Of a stretch of DNA of 64,000 nucleotides, positions 43,814 to 53,400 are shown one piece after another. Below the pieces are notes generated by a model that was not told the origin of the DNA, did no database searches, and saw only the letters and a list, made by a program, of their open reading frames with translations. Position 1 is the stretch's first letter. The number at the start of each line of letters is the position of its first letter. The position numbers and the translations under genes are program-made. The stretch is from Bacteroidetes bacterium HGW-Bacteroidetes-16 (GTDB lineage Bacteria > Bacteroidota > Bacteroidia > Bacteroidales > F082), in NCBI GenBank assembly GCA_002840975.1, contig PHDN01000004.1, positions 1 to 64,000 of the forward strand. Direction: 5' to 3'.

Positions 43814-44143
43814 TTATTGTTTTGCATACAGTTCGGTTGAAAACGGGATGTCGTTGATGTAGGATTCTTCTTCCAGATCAAAGGAGGTGGTGTCCAGGTT
43901 TTGTGAGGCAATTTCTGCTGTGTTGAATGGGATGTCCTGAATATAGTCTTCTTCTGATAAATCGTAGGTATCGGCGATGTTCAGATCCAGAATGCTGTCG
44001 AAAACATGTTGGGTACTAAAAGGAATATCATCGATATAGGCTTCTTCGGCGAGTACGGGTGAGATTACGGGAGTGATGGCATTTGCATTGAAAGTGAAGG
44101 CGAGCAGTGCGAGGGCGAAGGTGTATTTGAGTAGAGTTTTCAT
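43814..44143 (-). CDS. Small exported protein with three YIxDIPF(N/S)T repeats, paralogue 3
   Basis: This 109-aa protein is the most diverged of the three paralogues. Signal peptide MKTLLKYTFALALLAFTFNANA. Repeats are EEAYIDDIPFST, EEDYIQDIPFNT and EESYINDIPFST. Spacers differ from paralogues 1 and 2, while the repeats are kept, so the repeats are what selection preserves. Transcribed alone; upstream region conserved with the others. A weak hairpin related to the paralogue terminators (GAAAGCCACT ... GGTGACTTT) lies near 43757-43780. Confidence 0.85.
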   Translation of the reverse strand: MKTLLKYTFALALLAFTFNANAITPVISPVLAEEAYIDDIPFSTQHVFDSILDLNIADTYDLSEEDYIQDIPFNTAEIASQNLDTTSFDLEEESYINDIPFSTELYAKQ

Positions 44144-44178
44144 GATGTTTAACTTTTATAGTTTCTGTGTTTATGAAG

Positions 44179-44248
44179 CAAAACTACCACGAAAACGGGC
44201 CTGTGTAAATTGGATTTAGGCCAATGGAGGTGCTTGTTCGGTGAATGG
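44179..44248 (-). promoter_or_regulatory. Conserved promoter and 9-12-9 direct repeats upstream of paralogue 3
   Basis: TAGTTTTG on the minus strand (44179-44186). Plus-strand reading upstream: GGCCAATGG (44219-44227), 12 bp, GGTGAATGG (44240-44248), 12 bp, GGTTAACAG (44261-44269): three half-sites at a 21-bp period, two helix turns. Confidence 0.68.
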
Positions 44249-44347
44249 AGAAATGGAATCGGTTAACAGGAGATTGAATATGTGATTTTCTCTGTGTCCT
44301 TGTGGTTTTTTTACCGCAAAGGCGCAGAGGGGTTTACTGTGTTCTGA

Positions 44348-45379
44348 TTAAATTGCACTCAACCTCTCACGTAAACCCTTATACCCGTTGATGGTGCCAT
44401 TAAATACCTTTTCCTTGCGCAAAAAGCGCTGGGTTTCTTCGGGCAGCTGAATAAACTCCTGACATTCAACACTGCAACAGTGATTATTTTTTTCAGCACA
44501 CACAGCGCATTGAATAAATAACAAATGACATGCATCGTTGGCACAATTGACGTGGGTATCCGCCGGAGATCCACACTGGTGGCATTTTCCCACCACCCGG
44601 TGATCAATACTTTCACACATACGGTTGTCGAACACAAAGTTTTTGCCAATGTAACGCGACTGCAATCCCGCTTTTTTAATCTGTTGTGCATATTCAATCA
44701 CACCTCCGTGCAACTGGTTCACATCCCTGAAACCCAAATGTTTGAAATAAGCACTGGCTTTTTCACACCGGATTCCTCCCGTACAATAAAGCAGGATTTT
44801 CCGGTCCTTCTGGTCTTTAAACTCCTCCGTAACCATCTGTATCTCTTCGCGGAAAGTATCCGCCTCCGGGCAAACGGCATTTTCGAAATGGCCAATTTCA
44901 CTCTCATAGCGGTTGCGCATGTCGATGACCAGGGTTTCTTCTTTAGCAGCCAATTCATGAAATTCCAAAGCCGTCAGGTGCTTGCCCACATGGGTTACAT
45001 CGTAGGCATTGTCATCGAGCCCATCGGCCAGAATTCTGTTTTTAAGCCGGACGATAAGTTTGTAAAAGGACTTCCCGTCATCTTCAACGGCATATTTGAT
45101 GGGCATGTTTTTCAGGTACACATCTTTCTCCAGAAGCTCCAGAAATGCCTTTAGATTTTCCGTTGGCACACTCATCTGGGCGTTGATGCCTTCGCGGGCC
45201 ACGTAAATCCTGCCAAAGCAGTTCAACTCATCAAGCTGGGCATATAGCTCATCGCGGAAAACTTGTGGCTGATCGATAATCACATACCGATAAAAAGAGA
45301 GTGTGGTGCGGTTAAATGGTTCGTCTGCCAGGCGTTGTTTAAGGATTTCCTTATTCACGCGGTTATGTAGTGGTGTCAT
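44348..45379 (-). CDS. trhO: tRNA uridine(34) hydroxylase, rhodanese-like (TrhO/YceA)
   Basis: This 343-aa protein makes 5-hydroxyuridine at tRNA position 34. An N-terminal acylphosphatase-like domain (about 25-120: GRIYVAREGINAQMS) precedes a rhodanese domain with Cys199 in YCTGGIRCEKASAY (second Cys205). The C-terminal part is Cys-rich (CHQCGSPADTHVNCANDACHLLFIQCAVC, then CCSVEC) and probably binds zinc. Length and motifs match E. coli TrhO (YceA). It is a single gene, divergent from the Na/Pi cotransporter. Confidence 0.93.
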   Translation of the reverse strand: MTPLHNRVNKEILKQRLADEPFNRTTLSFYRYVIIDQPQVFRDELYAQLDELNCFGRIYVAREGINAQMSVPTENLKAFLELLEKDVYLKNMPIKYAVEDDGKSFYKLIVRLKNRILADGLDDNAYDVTHVGKHLTALEFHELAAKEETLVIDMRNRYESEIGHFENAVCPEADTFREEIQMVTEEFKDQKDRKILLYCTGGIRCEKASAYFKHLGFRDVNQLHGGVIEYAQQIKKAGLQSRYIGKNFVFDNRMCESIDHRVVGKCHQCGSPADTHVNCANDACHLLFIQCAVCAEKNNHCCSVECQEFIQLPEETQRFLRKEKVFNGTINGYKGLRERLSAI

Positions 45380-45431
45380 AGCAATTTTAGTAGAAGCGGC
45401 AAAAATAGGGATTTATGACGATTCAAGGCAC

Positions 45432-45531
45432 GTTGCTTAAAGCAACTTCTCAAGTTCCCCAGCTATTTTGCATACAAATCTAGCGCAACTTTATTTAAAA
45501 ACCAATCAATTGTTCATTACTTGAACAATTG
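45432..45531. repeat. Two inverted repeats upstream of the Na/Pi cotransporter
   Basis: GTTGCTT a AAGCAAC (45432-45446) and CAATTGTTCA ttact TGAACAATTG (45507-45531, perfect 10-bp arms). The second could be an operator or a leader hairpin 120 bp before the cotransporter ATG. The rest of 45380-45654 shows nothing else. Confidence 0.5.
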
Positions 45532-45654
45532 GTCTTCAATCCCCCATTTTAACGGGGTTTAATCTGTAGATAACTTCTGAGAATTTGCCGGTTTTTCTAA
45601 GTCTCAAATCCCGTAAATGTTTTATTATTGAACTTTTAACTGAGCATAAAAGTT

Positions 45655-47388
45655 ATGGCGGATTTCCTTGCCACTATTGGAAAAGTTCTTACCCTGATTG
45701 GTACTCTGGGATTGTTCCTTTACGGGATGAAACTCATGAGCGAATCGCTGCAAAAAGTAGCCGGAAACAAAATGAGACAAATACTGGCTGCCATGACCAG
45801 CAGCCGGATAAAAGGAGTATTTACCGGATTGCTGGTGACTACCACTATCCAGTCGTCATCGGCCACTACGGTGATGATCGTAAGCTTTGTCAATGCAGGG
45901 TTAATTTCGTTGATCGCCTCCATTGGCGTTATCATGGGTGCCAATATAGGCACCACAGTTACGGCTTGGATCATTGCCCTGTTGGGGTTTAAAGTCAGCC
46001 TGAGTTTTTTATCCCTTCCCCTGATCGGGCTGAGCTTTCCGCTCTTTTTCTCCAAAAACAGCGTACGAAAATCATGGGGTGAATTTATCATCGGCTTTGC
46101 CATCCTGTTTATCGGACTGCAATTTCTTAAAGAATCGGTTCCCGACATCAACAACAATCCGGATGCATTAAATTTCCTTTCTTCGTTTACCGATCTTGGC
46201 TTTGGTTCGGTATTGATCTTTATATTGGTGGGGACGCTGTTAACCATCGTCATTCAGTCGTCCAGTGCCACCATGGCTTTAACATTGGTGATGTGCTACA
46301 ATGGATTGATCCCTTTTGAACTGGCAGCGGCCATGGTGTTGGGTGAGAATATCGGAACAACCGTCACAGCTAACATTGCGGCTGTGGTGGCCAATGTTTC
46401 GGCCAAAAGAGCAGCACGGGCGCATTTCATCTTCAATATTTTCGGTGTGCTTTGGATGGTCGCTGTATTTCACTATTTTTTAATGGGCATTGATCTTTTG
46501 ATGCAGCAATATCATGGGATCTCCATTTTAAACACCCACCTATCCAAAGCTGATTATGAAATCATTAAAAATGAATATCCGGTAGCTCTGGCCGTTTTCC
46601 ACACCAGTTTTAACATTATTAATACCCTGATCTTAATCGGATTCGCACCTTTAATCGCCAAAGTCGCCACTAAAATGGTTCCCGATGCAGGGGAAGACGA
46701 TGAGGAATTCCGCCTGAAATTTATCAACACTGGTTTATTCTCCACCAGCGAAATAGCCATTATTCAGGCACGAAACGAAATCTCAACCTTTGGTCGAAGA
46801 ATAGAAAAAATGTATTCGCTGACCCAGATTTTAATGACTGAATACAAAACAAAAAAGTATTATAAAATACTGACAAAAGTTGAGAAATACGAGCAAATTA
46901 CCGATAACCTGGAACTTGAAATTGCCGGCTTCCTGACCAGGGTTTCGGAAGGTGAACTCAGCCACGACAGCTCAAAGAAAATCAGGGCCATGCTGAAAAT
47001 TATCGACGATATGGAAAGTGTGGGCGATGCCATTTATCAGCTTTCAAAGGTTATCGACAATGCGCAGCAGAGTAAGCTGAAATTTACCGAAAACCAGAAA
47101 AAGGCACTCAAGGAAATGTTCGAACTGGTAAAAATGGCCTTTAAAGAGATGAACCTGAACATCGAAAAAGAATACCATACGGTGTCAATTAAAAACGCCT
47201 ATAGCATCGAGAATAAAATCAATGAAAAAAGAAACCAGTTGCGTCAGCAGCATGTGGAAGACCTGAAAGAAAAAAGGTACAAACACAAAACGGGCACCTT
47301 CTACAGCGATATGTTTTCGATAGATGAGCGCATTGGCGATTACATTATCAATGTAAGCGAGGCCATTCAGGAATACCAGGACGGTTAA
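45655..47388 (+). CDS. Na/phosphate cotransporter with C-terminal PhoU-like domain
   Basis: This 577-aa NptA/YjbB-type transporter is in the inner membrane. Two inverted halves each carry QSSSAT (TTIQSSSATTVMIV near residue 65; VIQSSSATMALTLV near residue 205) followed by GANIGTTVTA or GENIGTTVTA. About eight transmembrane helices end near residue 345. The remaining 230 residues are a helical PhoU-like domain (about 375-577). A SodM-like or phosphate-regulated operon is not present: the gene stands alone. A palindrome upstream (45507-45531) is a possible regulatory site. Confidence 0.92.
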   Translation: MADFLATIGKVLTLIGTLGLFLYGMKLMSESLQKVAGNKMRQILAAMTSSRIKGVFTGLLVTTTIQSSSATTVMIVSFVNAGLISLIASIGVIMGANIGTTVTAWIIALLGFKVSLSFLSLPLIGLSFPLFFSKNSVRKSWGEFIIGFAILFIGLQFLKESVPDINNNPDALNFLSSFTDLGFGSVLIFILVGTLLTIVIQSSSATMALTLVMCYNGLIPFELAAAMVLGENIGTTVTANIAAVVANVSAKRAARAHFIFNIFGVLWMVAVFHYFLMGIDLLMQQYHGISILNTHLSKADYEIIKNEYPVALAVFHTSFNIINTLILIGFAPLIAKVATKMVPDAGEDDEEFRLKFINTGLFSTSEIAIIQARNEISTFGRRIEKMYSLTQILMTEYKTKKYYKILTKVEKYEQITDNLELEIAGFLTRVSEGELSHDSSKKIRAMLKIIDDMESVGDAIYQLSKVIDNAQQSKLKFTENQKKALKEMFELVKMAFKEMNLNIEKEYHTVSIKNAYSIENKINEKRNQLRQQHVEDLKEKRYKHKTGTFYSDMFSIDERIGDYIINVSEAIQEYQDG

Positions 47389-47397
47389 CCTGGATTC

Positions 47398-47529
47398 TTA
47401 TTTCAATAAAACAACAAATAAGATCCCACCCAGGCTCCTCAAAAGACTGGCACGATAACCGCCTTCAAAGCCCTCGTCACTCAACAGGGCTACTCTTAGT
47501 AAGATTAACTCTTCAGTGTTCAGTTCCAT
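47398..47529 (-). CDS. Possible 43-aa small protein
   Basis: The minus strand has an open frame MELNTEELILLRVALLSDEGF, then a short basic loop and a hydrophobic end GGILFVVLLK. It begins 20 bp after the stop of the arylsulfotransferase-like gene and could be co-transcribed. No family recognised; chance is possible at this length. Confidence 0.3.
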   Translation of the reverse strand: MELNTEELILLRVALLSDEGFEGGYRASLLRSLGGILFVVLLK

Positions 47530-47549
47530 TTAATCCAAAATTCGAATTT

Positions 47550-50039
47550 CTAGGGTTTGATTACCTTATAGGAGCGGGTAGTTTCATCATTTTGGTTCAC
47601 AATACTGATTAAATAAATACCCGCTTTTAAGGGTTGGGTATCGAACGAAAGGGTTGGTTTTATTGTGTTTGCCATATGCAGACAGGTGCCATTGAGGTTG
47701 TATACCGAGACCCGATGTGGCCCCGGGTCGGCAAACCTGATCGTAATGCAATCGGTAAACGGATTGGGAAAAATAGTCTCTATTGTTTCATCCTCAGATT
47801 CCATACCGGTTATCGTTCCTGTTTCAAAATAGCTCACTTCCGGATTTTGTATCACATACCCATCATAATCAGCCACCAGCTTTCCTCTGAGAACGAAGAA
47901 ATAAAGCTGATTTTCTAATAGTGTGTTTTCGGGATAAATGGTAATCACCGTTTTATTGCCATTTATAACTCCTGTAAAGGCAACCGAATCGCCACTATAA
48001 CTATTTAATTTAAAATTAACCAGATCAGGAATGTCCTGAGAGGTAATTTCTTCGCCTGTTGCGAGCCTCACAGGTTCATCAAATGTAACGGTGATCAACG
48101 TTCCGGGATCAACATTGGTGGAACCTTGCGACGGGCTGATAAATACCGATGGAATGGAGTCGTCCCAGATACCAACCAGATTTACCTGACGGGCGATCCT
48201 CCTGGTATTTCCGGGGTTGTCGTAATTTAGGGTGAGTAAATCGTTGTAGTTCCCATTGTGTGCGGGTTCGAATTTTACAACCATCGTACCTGTTGAATTT
48301 GGCAGAATCTGGAATGGCAAGGGCGTGGTCAGGTAAAACTCTTCCAGGTGGTTGTAAGTGCTGGTAATATAAATGGTGTCGGATGAATGGTTGTGTACAT
48401 GCAGGTAATTCTCTTTAGGCGAGTTGTGTCCTGCATAATTGCCTAACGACAGATTTCGATAAGCTGAAAATAAATTTGTTTTCCATGGTTGTTTAATGGC
48501 ACGGTAACTGGCTACCTCTTGGGGTATCATCAAATCAAACGACACGGAATTATCAGCATTCAGCTCTGTAATATTCAGTGGATCATGAGTCCCCCATCCT
48601 ATTATTTTTTTGCCGCTCCCGAGCATTCGAAAACTACCTGTGGCTGGTGCATAAATACCTTCCCTTTGATAACTCCAGACCAAAGTAGCCTGCATGGTTT
48701 GTTCATTGATTGTGTATTCCATGGCCTGGCTAAAAGGCGGATAGTGGTTATTGCCGTTGTCATAAACGGTGTAATGGCCATTGTTCAGTTTCCTGATATC
48801 ATGCTGGTGCGAAAATCCGAATGGGTCGTTTTGTATCGTAAACATGTTGTTCTCACTGTTTAAACCAAACCTCCAGATGATATTGCCAGTGTTGAAATCA
48901 ATTTTAGTTATTTCGTCCAGGTGTCTGCACGAAAGCAGGATATTTCCGTCTCCATCAATTTCAAAGGAGTTGGCATGCACATAATCTATCACAAATGCTG
49001 TTAAATCAATGTCGTAAGTAGCATCGGTGATGCTGAAATGATCCCAGCTCCTCCATTGAAAATAGACCTGCCTTTCAAGATCAACTTCCTGAATAACAAG
49101 CCCTACGACAGTTGCCTGTGGGTTTCCTCCGGGAACAATTAAACTCATATTGACCAACTGTGGGTCGTACGACATCATCAGGTAATGTCCGTTGTCGAGC
49201 AACAACATGTCATGGCCATCCACATGGTAACCATTTCCCATCATCACCGAATCGAAAATAACATAGGAGCTGTCGAGCAGAAAATATTTCTCCCGCTCAG
49301 GATGAGCCAGGTCATTATTTGAATAAGCTAAATAGCCATCCTCCAGCACACGGAAATCACGGCTGCTCAAATCGGTTCTTTGATAGTATATGGGAGTTCC
49401 ATAGTTGTCTAAAATGGTCAGATAGTTGTTGTAGGTTGAATGATCACGACTGACCAAATTCATAAAGATATATTGGTCGTCAAAAGTGTGATTTTGTCCA
49501 AAAACAACGGTCGGGATCGGATAATCGGATGGAAGATTGTTATCGTTTACAGCGAATTCCGCGTCGGTATTGATGTGATCTTTTGCGTCTGGAACAGCAA
49601 AATCGCAATCCTTGCTTTGCTTGTATTGCTTAAGCAGGGAGAGGGTTTCTCCATTTTTGATATAAAAATCAAAGTGGATTTCTTTAAACCAATTTCCAGT
49701 TTTATCCTTCAACCCGCTTAAAATGGTGATGTCCACTTTTTCACCGTAAAGGAAGTTTTTTTTTGGCTTTACAATCAATGTTTTGGAATCACCTGACAAT
49801 TGAACGCTGCACCCGATATTTCCCGAAAGGGAACCTGTAATGATAAATTTGTTCGATTTCAATCCCGATGGCTCAAATCCATTGGGTGTTTTCAGGATGA
49901 GGGTTTGTTCGGGATTGATAAATTGAGCTCCGGGCTGAGGCGATTGATATGAAAAATCAAGGCTTTGACCAAAAGAATTTAAGAAAGCCATTAAAAAGAA
50001 TGCGACCTGCAACCATCTGTAAAATAACCGTTTTTTCAT
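47550..50039 (-). CDS. Arylsulfotransferase (ASST)-like T9SS-secreted protein
   Basis: This 829-aa protein has a signal peptide (ends near NSFGQ), an N-terminal beta domain (about 25-130) and a six-bladed propeller of the arylsulfotransferase/ASST type (about 160-520: NGYHVDGHDMLLLDNGHYLMM, DYVHANSFEIDGDGNILLSCRHLDEITKID, FSHQHDIRKLNNGHYTVYDNG). A HYDIN-like domain and a Big_5-like domain (SPSQGSTNVDPGTLITVTFDEPV) follow, then a type A T9SS sorting domain (IFPNPFTDCITI to KVIKP). Such propellers transfer sulfate between phenols in true ASSTs. The ATG at 50039 gives the signal peptide; the frame is open seven codons further. Confidence 0.88.
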   Translation of the reverse strand: MKKRLFYRWLQVAFFLMAFLNSFGQSLDFSYQSPQPGAQFINPEQTLILKTPNGFEPSGLKSNKFIITGSLSGNIGCSVQLSGDSKTLIVKPKKNFLYGEKVDITILSGLKDKTGNWFKEIHFDFYIKNGETLSLLKQYKQSKDCDFAVPDAKDHINTDAEFAVNDNNLPSDYPIPTVVFGQNHTFDDQYIFMNLVSRDHSTYNNYLTILDNYGTPIYYQRTDLSSRDFRVLEDGYLAYSNNDLAHPEREKYFLLDSSYVIFDSVMMGNGYHVDGHDMLLLDNGHYLMMSYDPQLVNMSLIVPGGNPQATVVGLVIQEVDLERQVYFQWRSWDHFSITDATYDIDLTAFVIDYVHANSFEIDGDGNILLSCRHLDEITKIDFNTGNIIWRFGLNSENNMFTIQNDPFGFSHQHDIRKLNNGHYTVYDNGNNHYPPFSQAMEYTINEQTMQATLVWSYQREGIYAPATGSFRMLGSGKKIIGWGTHDPLNITELNADNSVSFDLMIPQEVASYRAIKQPWKTNLFSAYRNLSLGNYAGHNSPKENYLHVHNHSSDTIYITSTYNHLEEFYLTTPLPFQILPNSTGTMVVKFEPAHNGNYNDLLTLNYDNPGNTRRIARQVNLVGIWDDSIPSVFISPSQGSTNVDPGTLITVTFDEPVRLATGEEITSQDIPDLVNFKLNSYSGDSVAFTGVINGNKTVITIYPENTLLENQLYFFVLRGKLVADYDGYVIQNPEVSYFETGTITGMESEDETIETIFPNPFTDCITIRFADPGPHRVSVYNLNGTCLHMANTIKPTLSFDTQPLKAGIYLISIVNQNDETTRSYKVIKP

Positions 50040-50152
50040 TTGGCTAAATTTGATTAACAACCGTCAACTGCTGATATATAAGTGACAATAGCAAGGATCA
50101 AAAGTGTGCAATACCCAAAGTCAAAAAATGACTAATTAAGCTGATTAGATGT

Positions 50153-50160
50153 CAAATATA
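50153..50160 (-). promoter_or_regulatory. Possible promoter -7 box of the ASST-like gene
   Basis: The minus strand reads TATATTTG, 114 bp before the start codon. The 369-bp divergent gap 50040-50408 shows no other feature; no convincing plus-strand promoter for the C25 gene was found. Confidence 0.35.
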
Positions 50161-50408
50161 AAAATTTATGTCTGAAACCAGACCCCAACCAGTAAAAAAT
50201 TACCCTGAAATGTGAATATTCCACTAAAAAAAGTACTTTTAACCCGTTTAAAAATAATATTGCCAATACCAGATCATTTTATGATGGGCTTGCTGCAACC
50301 GAAAGCTGGTTAAGGGGGTCATTATTAATCAAATAATGGATACCAATACTTCCCGGATCGTTATTTCAAACTGCATCTTGGCTATTAAATCCTTGAAAAG
50401 AGTTATTT

Positions 50409-53400
50409 ATGAGAAAATCTGTACTTCCAAAAAAAGTTGTTGTTATTCTTTTGTTGATCACCTCCCTGGTGACCAGTGGTTTTTCACAAACAGGCAAATA
50501 CCACTACAACGACAGTTGGGGAAAACCCGGTTTGCAATTAAACGAACAGCGTAGTTCTGATGTAATGCTCACCTATTCGATTCAGGATTTTTCCATTGCC
50601 GGGAAGCAAATCAACGGAGAAACCATGCACGAAATCGTGCTTTCGTCCCACTTGTTGCCCAACAAGGCAGGGGCACCCAACCTTCCCGGAAACGGATATA
50701 TGCTGGCCATTCCCAACGGAGCTACGGCGAGAGTAGAAATCACCAACTCAAGGGTGGAACTCATCGAAAATGTAGTGTTGGAACCATCGCCAGAAATTCC
50801 ATGGGATACTGATAAGTCCCCACTAAGGTATACACAGGACCCATCTCTTTATACAAAAGACGCCTTTTATCCGGCACAACCGGTGATCGTTTCAACACCT
50901 TCGGCTTTGCGTGGGGTAAATGTAGTGCGACTGGGAATTACACCCTACCAATACAATCCGGTCACCAGACAATTGAAGGTATACCGTGACATCAAAATTC
51001 AGGTAATTGCCGAAGGTGGCGACGGGACCTATGGCACCGAGCGGTTGAGAAGCCGCTGGTGGGATCCCATCCTGAAAAACTCCATTGTAAACAGCCAGGT
51101 GTTGCCTGAGATAGATTATGTAAAACAGATCGCGGCCTCCAGAAGCAGCAACGAGTACGAATACCTGATCATCACCCCCAACGACCCTGAATTTATTGCC
51201 TGGGCCGATACCATCAGCCGTTTCAGAAACATGCAGGGCATCCACACCGGAGTGGTTACTTTGGGCGAAATTGGTGGTGTAAACGCCATCGCCCTCGAAG
51301 CCTACATCAACTCCATCTATGCCGATTGGCAAACCCCGCCAGCCGCCGTTCTCCTTTTGGGAGATTATGGCACCAACATGAACAATACCATCATTTCTCC
51401 TATATGGGATAATTACTGTGTTTCGGACAATATCCTGGCCGATGTGGACAACAACAGCATGCCTGACATTGTTTTTGCACGCATCACGGCACAAAACGGT
51501 GATCAGCTTAAAACCATGATCAAAAAGTTTATCGATTACGAAACCAGTCCTCCCACAAGTTTTGATTTCTACGATCATCCTATTACAGCTTTGGGCTGGC
51601 AAACGGAGCGCTGGTTTCAAATTTGCTCCGAAACAGTTGGCGGATTCTGGAAGAACGAGCTGGGAAAACACCCGGTTCGCATCAACGAAGTGTATGAAGG
51701 AAATCCTGATGTTGATCCCTGGTCAACTGCTCCCAACACCTCAGGCGTAATGGAATATTTTGGACCCAACGGTGTAAATTATATTACCGAAACTCCCGGT
51801 GAGCTCGGAGCTTGGCAAGGAGGAAATTCTGACGACATCAACCAAGCCATCAATCAGGGTTCGTTTATGCTGCAGCACCGCGACCATGGCAACGAAGTCG
51901 GCTGGGGTGAACCAGGCTATAACAAAGGCAGCATCAATGGTTTGACCAACACCGATTTAACATTTGTGATGTCCATCAACTGTTTAACAGGTAAATACAA
52001 CAATTCTACGGAAGTATTTTCCGAAAAATTCCACCGCTACACCTATGGTGGTCATGCCAGTGGCGCCCTTGGATTGATTGCCGCCTCGGAGGTAAGTTAT
52101 TCATTTGTAAACGACGCTTATGTATGGGGATTGTACGACTATATGTGGCCCGACTTTATGCCCGACTATGGTGGTAATTTCCCTGAAACCCATGGCACAC
52201 TTCCGGCTTTTGCCAATGCCTATGGAAAAATCTTTCTCGAATACACCGGATGGCCATACAACACCGGTAACAAAGAAGTTACCTACAATTTATTCCATCA
52301 CCATGGAGATGCCTTCCTGAATGTGTACACCGAGGTGCCCCAGGAGTTAACGGTAGATCACAATGAAGTGATATTAAGCGGATTTCCCACTTTTGAAATC
52401 ACTGCGGATGCGGGGTCATTAATTTGCCTTTCAGCTGATGGACAGATTATTGCCGTGGCCGAAGGAACCGGAGAACCACAGGTTATTCCGTTGGATTACA
52501 TTGTACCGGGCACCCTGGTGGATCTGGTCATAACCAAACAAAATTACTTCCGTTATCATACCCAATTGCTTTGTGTGCCACCAAGCGGACCCTATTTGCT
52601 CAACATCGAAAAATCTTTTTTGAATAGCAATGGCAGTGATTTTATTTGTTTTGGAGACGAGACCTATCTTTCATTAAAAATGAAAAATGTGGGTACAGAA
52701 GCTGCCAACAACACCGTGGTGACAGTTTCCTGCGACGATCAATTTATTCAGCTTTCCGATAATACCGAAACCTACGGCACCATCGAAGCCGAGCAGGAAA
52801 TCATGATCGAAAACGGGTTCACCTTTACAGTTGCCGGGAATATTCCCGATCAGCATCAGGTTATCTTTCATGTATCGGCCGTGAGTGGCGAAACTACCTG
52901 GGAATCTGAAATTGAGATGACCGTAAACGCTCCGGACATCAAAGTAAACTTCTTTCACCTAACCCAGGTGACTGGCAATTCAAATGGAATTGTGGATGCA
53001 GGTGAAACCTACGAAATTCAGTTCGACATTCTCAATCAAGGACACAGCGCTACCAAATCGCTTGTCTCTTCGTTGTTTACCGAAAATAACTTTACCCGCA
53101 TCTACACCGACGCCACAACAACCGAAACTTTGCCGGCAGATTCCACCATGGTGGTTACCTTCCTTTTTGAAACCGACGGCAACACGCCGATGGGAACAGA
53201 AATCATTTTGGTCAGCCAAAACGAAACCGGTCTTTACAATACTGTAGATTCGGTATTTGTAAAGATTGGTGTAACTGTCGAAGATTGGGAAACAGGTGAC
53301 TTAACCAAATTTGAATGGTTAAACGACCAGGCCCATCCATGGGTAGTGGATCATCAGGTAAAATATGAAGGGAATTTTGCACTTCGCTCTGCAGATATTA

